Shown here: positions 22,982 through 31,303 of the stretch, one piece after another
Layout: every line of letters begins with the position of its first letter
Numbering within the stretch: position 1 is the stretch's first letter
Source: Micromonospora sp. MP36
Lineage (GTDB): Bacteria > Actinomycetota > Actinomycetes > Mycobacteriales > Micromonosporaceae
Direction: 5' to 3'
Assembly (NCBI RefSeq): GCF_008119785.1
Contig: NZ_VSFA01000070.1
Coordinates: 1 to 37,404, forward strand
DNA length: 37,404 nt
Program-made: the position numbers and the translations under genes
Notes under the pieces: generated by a model
Seen by the model: the letters and a program-made list of their open reading frames with translations, nothing else
Told to the model about the DNA's origin: nothing
Database searches by the model: none

Positions 22982-24777
22982 GCGGGTACCTCGACGGCCA
23001 GCGGCTCCAGGTCGGCGCGGACCGCCTTGACCTCCCAGTAGAAGGCGTGCGAGGCGGGCGACCCGTCGACGGTGTGGACCCGGAACGCGCCGTCGCGGAC
23101 CCGGCCGGCGGCGAGCGGGGAGACCGGCTCGTCGTCGTCGAAGACCGGGGTGAGCTGGACGGTCCGGTCCTCGGGGCGGGTCAGCGCCTCGAAGTACGCG
23201 GGCAGCTCCACCGTGGCCACACCGCCGGAGAGCCGGCCCTCGCCCCGGTAGTAGACGCCGTTCTCCGGCCCCTCGATCGCGGCGTGGATGAGCTGCCGGC
23301 GCTGGGTGGCGTCCGGCGGGTCCAGCGGGTGGTCGATGGCGAACTGCTTGGACTTGCCCTTGATGACGCCGCTGCCGGCGTTCAGGCTGATCGTGTAGCC
23401 GCTGGACTCGCTGAGGCCGAGGTAGATGGCGCCGGAGGCGAACAGGTCCCAGGTGCTGATGCCGCCGCCGCTCCACGAGGCCAGCGGCGGCGTCGCCGGG
23501 CCGACCATGAGCTTGCCGGTCACGGTCATGTCGCCACCGAAGGAGCTGCGGTTCTGCACGAAGAGACAGCCGCTGTCGTTGCCGGCGACGCCACCGAACC
23601 CGATGTGCACGCCGGCGGCGTTGAGCAGGTACAGCCGTTCCGGGCCGCCGATGTGCAGCCGGGTGCCGCCGTTGATCCAGCTCCAGTTCGGCAGGGTGAG
23701 GTTGCCGTTCACCCACGCGTTGCCCTGGACGGTCAGGTCCCCGTTCCCGCTGCCGTCCTTGACCACGGTGACCCCGCCGCTGGCCCGGACCGCGAAGTTG
23801 CCCTCGGCGGTCAGCGACAGGCCGCCACGCCCGCGCAGGCTGCTCGCGCGCAGCTCCCGCACGCCCAGGTCGGCGTACGGCTTGCTGCCCTCGGCGTAGC
23901 TGAGGTTCGGCCCGTCGGCGCTGCGGTCGACTAGCTCGAAGCCCTTGCCGGCCCGGAACGACAGCTGGGCGTGCTGCACGCCCGGACCCCAGAAGCCGAG
24001 CGCGGTGACCACCTGCCCGGCGCTCACCAGGGTGCCCTCCATGCTGCCCAGGTGCAGCATCCCGCCGCCGATGCGCAGCCGGTCGGCGCCGTACTGGGTG
24101 AACGCGATCAGGTCGTCGGGGTCGTTGTTGTTGGCGATCCGCAGGATCGTGTTCTCCCCGCTGTACGGCCAGTAGCGGATGAACGCCTCGTCACCCGAGC
24201 CGCCGCCCGGGTCGGTGGGGAAGGTGATGCCGGCCTGGGACCCGCCGCCGACGGCCGGCACGATCGCGCCGACCGGCACCCGTAGCCCGGCGACCTGCCG
24301 GCCGGTGCCCTGCACGGTCACCGTGCCGCCGGTCCGGGTCACCTTGCCCAGCAGCACCGCGTGCGCGGCGTCGGGCGGGGCGGTCGCGCTGACCTTGACC
24401 AGCCCCTCCTCCGTCCACCGGGTCTCCGCGGCGACCCCGCCCTCGTCGCGCGGGTCGGACAGGAATTCGTGGTACTCCACCCAGACGAAGAAGGTGCCGT
24501 CGCCGGGCAGCGCGGTGCGCCGGCTCTCCGGCAGCACGATCACGATGCCGTCGCCGTCGATCGCGACGCCCTGGCCGACGGTCACGTCGCTGCCGGTGGC
24601 GGTCAGCTCGAGCCCGCTGACCACGCCCATCGGCCGCAGCAGCCGGGCGGCCAGGTTCTGCCGGGCCAGCAGATAGTCCAACGCCTGGGTGAGGTCGTCG
24701 GCGCGCAGGTACTCGTAGTCGTAGTACCGGGGCCGCGCCATCGGCAGCGGCAGGTCCTTCTTCCAGATGATCGTCAT
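22978..24777 (-). CDS. Tail-fibre-like protein with conserved C-terminal trimer/processing-type motif
   Basis: A 599-residue protein. Residues 15-90 contain RPRYYDYEYLRADDLTQ and LRPMGVVSGLEL, a pattern I associate with phage-tail or baseplate-linked proteins. The centre (about 195-470) is Gly/Asn-rich and repetitive (TVQGNAWVNGNLTL, HIGGPERLYLLNAAGVHIGF, MTVTGKLMVG), as in beta-helical tail fibres. Residues 475-545 contain KSKQFAIDHPLDP, LIHAAIEGPENGVYYRGEG and VELPAYFEAL, a motif I recall near the C-terminus of tail-fibre and large surface proteins, where a comparable region may aid trimerisation. No signal peptide or membrane segment. The ATG has CGGAGAA about six bases upstream. It overlaps the next gene by four bases. 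If the locus makes a particle, this is the best candidate for its receptor-binding fibre. Confidence 0.75.
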   Translation of the reverse strand: MTIIWKKDLPLPMARPRYYDYEYLRADDLTQALDYLLARQNLAARLLRPMGVVSGLELTATGSDVTVGQGVAIDGDGIVIVLPESRRTALPGDGTFFVWVEYHEFLSDPRDEGGVAAETRWTEEGLVKVSATAPPDAAHAVLLGKVTRTGGTVTVQGTGRQVAGLRVPVGAIVPAVGGGSQAGITFPTDPGGGSGDEAFIRYWPYSGENTILRIANNNDPDDLIAFTQYGADRLRIGGGMLHLGSMEGTLVSAGQVVTALGFWGPGVQHAQLSFRAGKGFELVDRSADGPNLSYAEGSKPYADLGVRELRASSLRGRGGLSLTAEGNFAVRASGGVTVVKDGSGNGDLTVQGNAWVNGNLTLPNWSWINGGTRLHIGGPERLYLLNAAGVHIGFGGVAGNDSGCLFVQNRSSFGGDMTVTGKLMVGPATPPLASWSGGGISTWDLFASGAIYLGLSESSGYTISLNAGSGVIKGKSKQFAIDHPLDPPDATQRRQLIHAAIEGPENGVYYRGEGRLSGGVATVELPAYFEALTRPEDRTVQLTPVFDDDEPVSPLAAGRVRDGAFRVHTVDGSPASHAFYWEVKAVRADLEPLAVEVPA

Positions 24778-24817
24778 GCGTGTTCTCCGCTGTCTGTGGT
24801 CGGTCGCGGGCGGGTGG

Positions 24818-26659
24818 TCAGCGCGGTTGGACGGTGTCGTAGCGCAGGCCGCTGGAGATCTCGCCGGCGCCGACGTGCCGGGCGCGGCCGAGCCAGAGGT
24901 GCACCGAGCCGTCGGTCCACCGGGCCAGCTGCCACTGCCGCAGCACCCGGCTGCCGGCGCGCGGGACCTCCTCCTCCGGGAAGGCCAGCTCGACCAGCCG
25001 CCCGTCCCGCTCGCGCCAGTCGAGCAGCCGGCTGTAGCCGGTCACCGCGACCGGCTCCCCGTCGCGGCTGGGCTGTTGCAGGGGCACCCGGCGCAGCCGG
25101 ACCACGTCGGGGCGGTCCTGGGTCGGGCCGGGCAGCAGCGGCACCCAGTTCTCCGGCACGGTGGTGGCGAAGGCGTACGACAGCGCGGGCACCTCCGCGT
25201 CGGCGGCGACCGGTGGGCGCGGCGACACGGCCGCCCGGCCGACCTGGGCGGTGCGGTCGATCGGCCGGCCGGTGACGCCGGTGACCGTGCGTTCGACGGC
25301 CCAGGCCAGGTTGGCCGTCTCGTCCCGGCCGAGGCGGACCTCCTCCACCGGGGCGGAGTCGAGGGTGGCGGCGGCGGTCGCCGGCAGGACCAGCACGTCG
25401 GTCGCCCCACGCCCGTCGGCGGCGGCGGGCCGGAACAGGGCGGTGGACTCCGGGGCGGCGGGCACCAGCGTCTGCCCGCCGAACGTGTCGGTGACCAGCA
25501 GCGAGCGGATCCGGGTGGCCGAGCCGACCGGCAGCTCCAGCGGCAGCAGGAAGTGGTCGTTGGCGTAGACCAGGCCGTACTCCACCACGAACATCCGGGC
25601 CAGATCGCCGGCCCCGGCACCGATGCCGGCCAGGTTGACCTGGGCGTCCTCCAGCTCCCAGAACCGGGTTGATGGCATGCCGGCGTACGCGACCGGGCTG
25701 GGCAGCAGCACCTTCACCACGTCGTCGACGGCCTTGCGCGCCTCCAGCGTGGTGCCCGGCTCGTGGTCGAAGTGGTACCAGTCCAGCCGGTTCCCGTCGT
25801 ACTCGTGCGCGGTGAGCACCAGCTCGGCCTGGCCGTCGTGCGCGGCGACGGCCGCCTCGTACTCCATCCGCTCCCGGCGCCACGCCGACCCTTCCAGCCC
25901 GGGGGCGCTGAACAGCGGGGTGAAGTCGGCCGGCGGCCACGGCGGCGCGGCCGGCCGGGAGCTGCCGGGCGCCAGCACCGCCGGCAGTTGCAGCAGGTAG
26001 CCGGGGGGTGGTCCGGCGGGCCGGGGTGGCGCGCCCAGCCAGGCCAGCCAGTCCGCGACGGCCCTGTTGACGGCGGCGACCAGGTCGTCGGGCACCTGCA
26101 CCTCGCGGATGAACCGGCCCTCCGCCCAGGCGCGCAGCGCCAACCCTCCGTGCGGCACCCGGCCGGCGGCGATGCGCAGGTAGCCGACCGTCGCCGGGTC
26201 GGCCGCCGAGGCGCCGTCCGGCGGGGTGGCCGGTACCCGGTAGGTGTCGCACAGCCGGGGTGCCAGCCCGCCGGCGTGGGCGTCGGCGAGCAGCCGCAGC
26301 AGTTGCTGCCCGCTCTCCACGGCGAAGCGCAGGTCATCGGCGGTCGCGGCGACCTCCCGTTCCACCAGCGCCTCCCACGGCACGCCGGCGGGCAACCCCA
26401 CCGCCCCGGCGGCCGGGCCGGGCCGGTAGCGGGTGAAGCGGGCAACCTCGGCGTGCACCCGGGCGGCGACCGGGGAGCCGGCGTCCTCGCCGGTGAACTC
26501 CCCGAGCTGCCACTGCCGGGCGAGCAGCCACAGCGGATCGGCGATCCGGGCGTCCACGGCCGGCGCGAGATCCGCCCGGCGGGTACGCGGTTCCAGCCGG
26601 GTCCAGGTGGTCACCGACGGCGGCTCGGTCTCGGTCAGCGGCTGCTCGACGGTGGTCAC
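24818..26659 (-). CDS. Large protein of unknown function in the giant-gene cluster
   Basis: A 613-residue protein with no signal peptide, membrane segment or domain that I can name. It looks soluble and globular. Distinct stretches include WLLARQWQLGEFTGEDAGSP near residue 50, a central TAHEYDGNRLDWYHFDHEPG, and FFVVEYGL-like FVVEYGLVYANDHFLLPLELP. The same style of sequence, with RQWQ and GED(A/S)GSP, is familiar to me from hypothetical proteins found next to other giant proteins of this kind, but I know no function. The GTG at 26659 is supported by AGGAGA about eight bases upstream. It follows the 1502-residue gene across a 55-base gap filled by a probable dispersed repeat and precedes the tail-fibre-like gene by 40 bases, so all three are likely cotranscribed. 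Confidence 0.75.
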   Translation of the reverse strand: MTTVEQPLTETEPPSVTTWTRLEPRTRRADLAPAVDARIADPLWLLARQWQLGEFTGEDAGSPVAARVHAEVARFTRYRPGPAAGAVGLPAGVPWEALVEREVAATADDLRFAVESGQQLLRLLADAHAGGLAPRLCDTYRVPATPPDGASAADPATVGYLRIAAGRVPHGGLALRAWAEGRFIREVQVPDDLVAAVNRAVADWLAWLGAPPRPAGPPPGYLLQLPAVLAPGSSRPAAPPWPPADFTPLFSAPGLEGSAWRRERMEYEAAVAAHDGQAELVLTAHEYDGNRLDWYHFDHEPGTTLEARKAVDDVVKVLLPSPVAYAGMPSTRFWELEDAQVNLAGIGAGAGDLARMFVVEYGLVYANDHFLLPLELPVGSATRIRSLLVTDTFGGQTLVPAAPESTALFRPAAADGRGATDVLVLPATAAATLDSAPVEEVRLGRDETANLAWAVERTVTGVTGRPIDRTAQVGRAAVSPRPPVAADAEVPALSYAFATTVPENWVPLLPGPTQDRPDVVRLRRVPLQQPSRDGEPVAVTGYSRLLDWRERDGRLVELAFPEEEVPRAGSRVLRQWQLARWTDGSVHLWLGRARHVGAGEISSGLRYDTVQPR

Positions 26660-26671
26660 AGTGCATCTCCT

Positions 26672-26718
26672 GTTCGCGACTGTGGGGCTCGCAGGCCCGG
26701 CTCACTCCTCGCGCTCAC
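26672..26718 (-). repeat. Probable Micromonospora-type dispersed repeat (type B)
   Basis: On the minus strand this gap begins GTGAGCGCGAGGAGTGAGCC and continues to GTCGCGAAC. I remember near-identical sequence as a frequent intergenic element in Micromonospora genomes, where it is often misannotated as an N-terminal extension reading SARSEPGLRAPQSRT. It overlaps the stop codon of the 1502-residue gene and ends just before the ribosome binding site of the 613-residue gene. Only one copy is in the window, so the call rests on memory. Confidence 0.45.
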
Positions 26719-29700
26719 GGGGCCACCTGTCCGCCCTGCGGCGTCAGCGTCGCGTCCGGCACGAAGTCGGTGGTGGTCGTGGCCTCGGCGACGTTGGTCG
26801 GGAAGTAGAGGGCGGGCAGGAACTGCCCGGCCGCGCCGAGGGAATCCAGGTCCACGGCCCGGGCCAGGGCCAGGTCCAGGGCCTCCTCCAGCACCTGGGC
26901 GAGGCTGGCCGGCTGCCAGCTCGTCGCCCCCTGCGGCGCCAGCCCCAGCAGCACCGCCTGCGGGGCGGCGGCGCCGGGCGCGTCGTACTCGAAGGTGAGC
27001 CCGGTCTGCACCCGCTGGGCCGGCACCACCTCGGTCCATTCGTCGACCACCAGGCCCTGCACGGGGCGGTTAGGGTCGATGTCCCCGGGGGCGACCACCA
27101 CCAGGGACAGTGGGTCCGTGGTCGCCTTCGGGGCGGCCTCGCCGACCCATCGGTCGCCGGGCGCATACGGCAGCTGAGCCACCCGGACGGTGGCGGGCAC
27201 CTTCACCACGCCGCCGGCGTCGAGCGCGTCCGCCGTGGTGAGCACCTCCTGCAGCCGGCCCACCGCCGGGCGGACCCGGCCGTAGCGGGACAGCCAGCGG
27301 CGTACCGGATGAGGTGAGCCGCCCTGGAGTGCGTCGCTGGCCGCGAGCGCGGCGGCGAGCTGCGCCGGCTGCGGCGCGGTGGCCTTGGGGAACACCGGCA
27401 TGTCCGGGCCGAGCAGGGCCCGCAGCCGGGCGATCTGTGCCTCCCGGCGGCGGGCCGGCGGCGCGTCGGGCCGATCGAAGTCGGTGGCCGGGTCGCACGT
27501 GCAGTCGCCGGGCGGGCACGGCGGGTGGTCGTGCAGCTCGCCGATCACCCGGCAGTGCGCGGCGAGCCGGCGGTCCAGCTCGAACCGGGCGGTGACCGCG
27601 GTGTCGGCGACCGCACCGGCGGCGCCCGGACGCGCCGGCGGCGGCACCGCGCCGACCACGCCGAGGCCGGCGGCGACGGTGAGCAGGTTCCGGGCCGCGG
27701 TCTCGTCCCAGCCGGGGGCCGGCTCGGCGGGCAGCGCGGCCAGCCCGGTGGCGATCCGCCGGGCCGCCTGCCAGGTCTCGTCGGCCTGTGCCCGGGTGCT
27801 CTCGTCCATCTGCGGCGGGACCGACGGGTCGGCGCCGAGGTCGGCGGCGACCACCGGCCGGGACCGGCCGTGCAGGTCGCGCAGGACGTTCACCGCGTGC
27901 AGGAACTCGGCGAGGCTGACCCGCTCCAGCGGCCAGTCGGGCGCCCGGTCGTAGTCCAGTTCCAGCGTCCAGTCGTCACCGACCTCGGCCGGCCGCAGCG
28001 GCCCCCAGGCGTCCAGCGCGATCCGCCGGTCCAGCTCGGCGTCGTCCGGCCGGCCGGGGTGCGGCGGCGCGGCGAGCAGGTCCACCGCCGGCGTCTGCAT
28101 CCGGTCCAGGCTCGCCGGCCGCCAGACGGTGGCGGTGACCCCGTCCGGGGCGTGCCAGCGGTAGCGCCAGAACACCCGGAACGAGGGCGGCAGCAGCACG
28201 GAGGTGAGTTCGTCCACGGCGGCCCCGGCCATGCGCGGGTGCTCGCCGCGGGCCGCCGGCCAGTCCCGGCGGAGCTGGGCGAAGCGGGTGTCGTCGTTGA
28301 CCAGCAGCAGCACCCGGTGGGTGAGCGTGGCCCCGGTGACCGGGGTCCGGGTGACGTGCAGCTCGGGCGGGTTGGTGGCCGCCCCCGAGGCGGCGTCCAC
28401 GGCCGCCGCCGCCCGGTTCATGTCGCCCAGGGCGAGCTGATGCACGCTCTCGGCGAGCAGGGTGTCGGCCACCGCGTCGACCGCGTCGGCCAGTTCGGCG
28501 AGGACCTCCGTGACGGCGGCGCGTTCGGCGGCCGGCCGGTTGCGCAGCCACTGGTCCAGCTGGCCGGCCTGGTACAGCCGGTGCAGCTCCAGCCCGTCCA
28601 CCGTCGCGGTCGACTCGACGGTGGCGGCGATCCTGGTGCGGCCGTCGTCGGTCGGATCCACCCGGTGCGCGCGGACCGGGGCCAGCGCGCGGAACGCCGG
28701 CAGGAGTTGGTCCCACGGGCCGGCCGGGTGGTCGTGCAGGCCGCGTTCGAAGCGGTAGCCGAGCAGCGCGCCGAGGCTCTGCCCGGCGCGTACCCCGTCG
28801 AGGAGCTGCTCGGCGAGGCGGACCCGGCGGGAGGACAGCTCCACGGCGAGCGCCGGCTCCCCGCCGTGCGTCCGCGAGGCGCTGCGCAGCACCGCGGCGG
28901 TCACCGCCTGGGCCGGCGAAGGGGCGTGCACGTGCCCGGCCCCGGTCGGGGCGAGGGGCAGCTTCGGCGGCGCCACCGACTCCGGGATGTCCGCCGGACG
29001 GTCCACCATGGTGGGCTTCCCGGCGGGCGCGAGATCGACCAGCCAGCCGTAGCCGCCCACGTGCACCCCGGGCGCCGGGCCGGCGGTGAGCTGGGCGAGC
29101 CGCCGGGTGGCCAGCGAGGTGATCCAGGCGTCCAGCCGGTGGCTGGCCAACCCGAGCGTCCCCGCCACATGCCGTTCCAGGTCGGCGACGGGCAGCCCGG
29201 CGTCGAGCGCGTCGCGCAGCCCGGCCAGCGCGGCACGGAAGGGCCGCAGGTCGGCGGTGGCGCGGACCTGTCGGGCGTCGTCCGACGTGCCGGCCAGGTG
29301 GCCACCGACGGTGGTCGTGGTGCCCGGCACCTGCACGGCCAGCCGCCGCCGCAGCACCCCGGTACGGTCGTGCGGGCGGATGTCCACCAGCTCCGGCTCG
29401 GGGATCTCCGCCGCCGCCGGCAGCCCCGCCTCGGCGGCGAAGGCGTCTGCGGCGGCCGAGTGTTCGGCGATCAGGGCGGCCCGCAGCAGCCGGTGGAACA
29501 GCGGCACCGGCCCGTCGCCGGGGCTGACCGGGACCGCGTCGCCGCGCAGCCCGACCGCGGCCAGCGCGTCCAGGTAGGCCCGGACCCGATCGGCCCTGGG
29601 TCGTCCGGGCCCGTCGAGCAGCGGGGTGCCCAGCGCGTACGCCTGCTTGGCGAAGACCGCCAGGGACAGCCGCGGGTCGGTGGCGTCGCCCAGCCCGACG

Positions 29701-31223
29701 GCGGCCAGCAGGTCCCGGGCCGGTTCCACCACCTGCTCCCGCCAGTCCGGCCCGAGGCCGAGCCGGGCGAAGCGCCACAGCCAGCTGACGTACTCGTTGC
29801 CGAGCATGCTGCGGGCCCGGAGCTCCAGCACCCGGGCGTCGGTGGCGAGGATCTCCAGCAGGGTGCCCTCGGGGTCGGGCAGTCCCGGCACGATCCGCTT
29901 CATGGGCGACGGCAGCCAGACCTTCCGCCACAGGTTGTTCAGCAGCGCCACCGCCTTCGCCTCGCCCGGCCCGGCCGGCTGCCAGTCGCGCAGGCTCGCC
30001 ACCGGCAGCAGCCCGTACGGCTGCCGGCCGACCCGCAGCGTCGGCAGCGGGCCCTCGGCGTGCACCTGCTCGACGAAGTGCGCGCGTACCGCGGCCTGCT
30101 CGGCCGGGGTGGCCACCGGCAGCAGATGCCGCAGCAGGCCGCCGAAGCTGGCCGGCCAGAGCGCCCGGCGGACCAGCCGTCCGGTGGGCCGGTCGACGGC
30201 GCTGGCGCCGGTGCCCCGGGCCAGCGCGGTCGGCGCGCCGGTGCGGGCCGGCCGCCGGCGGGCGGCGGCGAGCGCGTCGTTCGGCGCCGCGGTCAGCGGC
30301 ACGCCGAGCGCGGTGGCGACCAGGGCGGCGGCGGCCTCCGGGGCAACCCCGGCGGCGCTGTCCGCGGTGGACACCGGCGCCACGGTCGGGGTGGCCGCCG
30401 GGGTGTCCGTGCCGGTGTTGTTGGTGGGGGTGTCCGGGGCGAGGAAGGCCAGCCCGTCGGTGGCGGCGTGCGCCTCCAGCAGCCGGCTCAGCGCCTGAGC
30501 GGAGGCGGCCGGGCCGGTGACGCTGTTCAGCCCGAACACCAGTAGCCGCTCCACCCGCTCCGGCTCGCCCTTGTTGTTTACGGGCACGGTGACGGTGAGC
30601 GCCATGCCGGCGGCGACGGCGGTGGCGAAGTCGACGGTCCAGCGCATCCCGTCGTCGACCGGGGGAGCCTCGGGGGAGAGGCGCGCGATGCTGCTGTCGC
30701 CGCTGAGCACCGGGCTGGGGCCGACCGGCAGGTCGGGGGTGACCGTGGTGGACGTGCCGGTGAACAGTTTGCCGCTGCTGGTGCGGCCGACCGCGTACCA
30801 CTGGGTGGGCAGCAGCCGGGCCCGGGCCGGCTCGCACCACGGGCCGGGGCGGGTCAGCGGGTCGGGGAAGACCCCGCCGGCCGGTTCCAGCACCCGCGCG
30901 ATCCAGGCGGCGCGGGGCGCCCCGAAGCGGCGGACCAGGTCGCTCCAGGCCGCCTCGTCGGGGGTGTCGGTCAGCCCGCCCGGGCGTCCCTCCCCCCAGT
31001 ACGCCCGCCCGGCGGCAATCTCCTCGGCGGTCAGCCCGGGCTCGTGGTCGTCGACGTGGATCTGGTCGGGGTAGACGCGGATCTTCAGGGTGGTGCCGGC
31101 GAACCGGGTCTCCAGGCGTACCGGCAGCATGACCGCCGGGGCGGTGGCGGTCAGCGCCCACGGGGTGCCGGTGAGCACGCCGGACAGCGGCGGCCGGTCG
31201 GCGTACGACGACGAGGTGCTCAT
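26715..31223 (-). CDS. Giant protein (1502 aa) of unknown function
   Basis: A 1502-residue protein without signal peptide or obvious membrane segments. Residues 33-75 contain the most recognisable block, LPVRLETRF, LKIRVYPDQIHVDDHEPGL, which I recall from hypothetical giant proteins in several bacterial phyla that sit beside partners like those here. The rest alternates helical Ala/Leu-rich parts with globular segments such as LRVGRQPYGLLPVAS and LNSVTGPAASAQAL. A small Cys cluster (CPPGDCTC) lies near residue 1275. The C-terminus is globular with GDRWVGEAAP and LVVDEWTEVVPA. The ATG at 31223 has GAGGTG upstream. I cannot assign an activity. Size and conserved company suggest a structural or scaffold component of one complex with the 1600- and 613-residue proteins. 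Confidence 0.85.
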   Translation of the reverse strand: MSTSSSYADRPPLSGVLTGTPWALTATAPAVMLPVRLETRFAGTTLKIRVYPDQIHVDDHEPGLTAEEIAAGRAYWGEGRPGGLTDTPDEAAWSDLVRRFGAPRAAWIARVLEPAGGVFPDPLTRPGPWCEPARARLLPTQWYAVGRTSSGKLFTGTSTTVTPDLPVGPSPVLSGDSSIARLSPEAPPVDDGMRWTVDFATAVAAGMALTVTVPVNNKGEPERVERLLVFGLNSVTGPAASAQALSRLLEAHAATDGLAFLAPDTPTNNTGTDTPAATPTVAPVSTADSAAGVAPEAAAALVATALGVPLTAAPNDALAAARRRPARTGAPTALARGTGASAVDRPTGRLVRRALWPASFGGLLRHLLPVATPAEQAAVRAHFVEQVHAEGPLPTLRVGRQPYGLLPVASLRDWQPAGPGEAKAVALLNNLWRKVWLPSPMKRIVPGLPDPEGTLLEILATDARVLELRARSMLGNEYVSWLWRFARLGLGPDWREQVVEPARDLLAAVGLGDATDPRLSLAVFAKQAYALGTPLLDGPGRPRADRVRAYLDALAAVGLRGDAVPVSPGDGPVPLFHRLLRAALIAEHSAAADAFAAEAGLPAAAEIPEPELVDIRPHDRTGVLRRRLAVQVPGTTTTVGGHLAGTSDDARQVRATADLRPFRAALAGLRDALDAGLPVADLERHVAGTLGLASHRLDAWITSLATRRLAQLTAGPAPGVHVGGYGWLVDLAPAGKPTMVDRPADIPESVAPPKLPLAPTGAGHVHAPSPAQAVTAAVLRSASRTHGGEPALAVELSSRRVRLAEQLLDGVRAGQSLGALLGYRFERGLHDHPAGPWDQLLPAFRALAPVRAHRVDPTDDGRTRIAATVESTATVDGLELHRLYQAGQLDQWLRNRPAAERAAVTEVLAELADAVDAVADTLLAESVHQLALGDMNRAAAAVDAASGAATNPPELHVTRTPVTGATLTHRVLLLVNDDTRFAQLRRDWPAARGEHPRMAGAAVDELTSVLLPPSFRVFWRYRWHAPDGVTATVWRPASLDRMQTPAVDLLAAPPHPGRPDDAELDRRIALDAWGPLRPAEVGDDWTLELDYDRAPDWPLERVSLAEFLHAVNVLRDLHGRSRPVVAADLGADPSVPPQMDESTRAQADETWQAARRIATGLAALPAEPAPGWDETAARNLLTVAAGLGVVGAVPPPARPGAAGAVADTAVTARFELDRRLAAHCRVIGELHDHPPCPPGDCTCDPATDFDRPDAPPARRREAQIARLRALLGPDMPVFPKATAPQPAQLAAALAASDALQGGSPHPVRRWLSRYGRVRPAVGRLQEVLTTADALDAGGVVKVPATVRVAQLPYAPGDRWVGEAAPKATTDPLSLVVVAPGDIDPNRPVQGLVVDEWTEVVPAQRVQTGLTFEYDAPGAAAPQAVLLGLAPQGATSWQPASLAQVLEEALDLALARAVDLDSLGAAGQFLPALYFPTNVAEATTTTDFVPDATLTPQGGQVAP

Positions 31224-31303
31224 GCCGTCACCTCGCTCCGCTCGGCGCCGGCATGAGGCACCTCCGCGCTGTGCTGATGATTCGCTCGCTGACGCTCGCT
31301 CAT
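31224..31303 (-). repeat. Probable Micromonospora-type dispersed repeat (type A)
   Basis: The minus strand reads ATGAGCGAGCGTCAGCGAGC, continues through GAATCATCAGCACAGCGC and GAGGTGCCTCATGCCGGC, and ends GAGCGGAGCGAGGTGACGG next to the ATG at 31223. I remember this as a common intergenic element of Micromonospora, often translated as MSER..IIS.AEVPHAGAERSEVTA. It covers the stop of the 1600-residue gene, fills the whole 76-base gap and supplies the ribosome binding site (GAGGTG) of the 1502-residue gene. The call depends on memory of other genomes. Confidence 0.5.

Noticed and set aside
27525..30545. A plus-strand open frame of about 1000 codons opposite the 1502-aa gene
   Set aside because: It is the antisense shadow of a high-GC gene: Gly/Arg/Gln/Val-rich, without domains, start signals or hydrophobic core, whereas the minus-strand frame shows globular conserved blocks.
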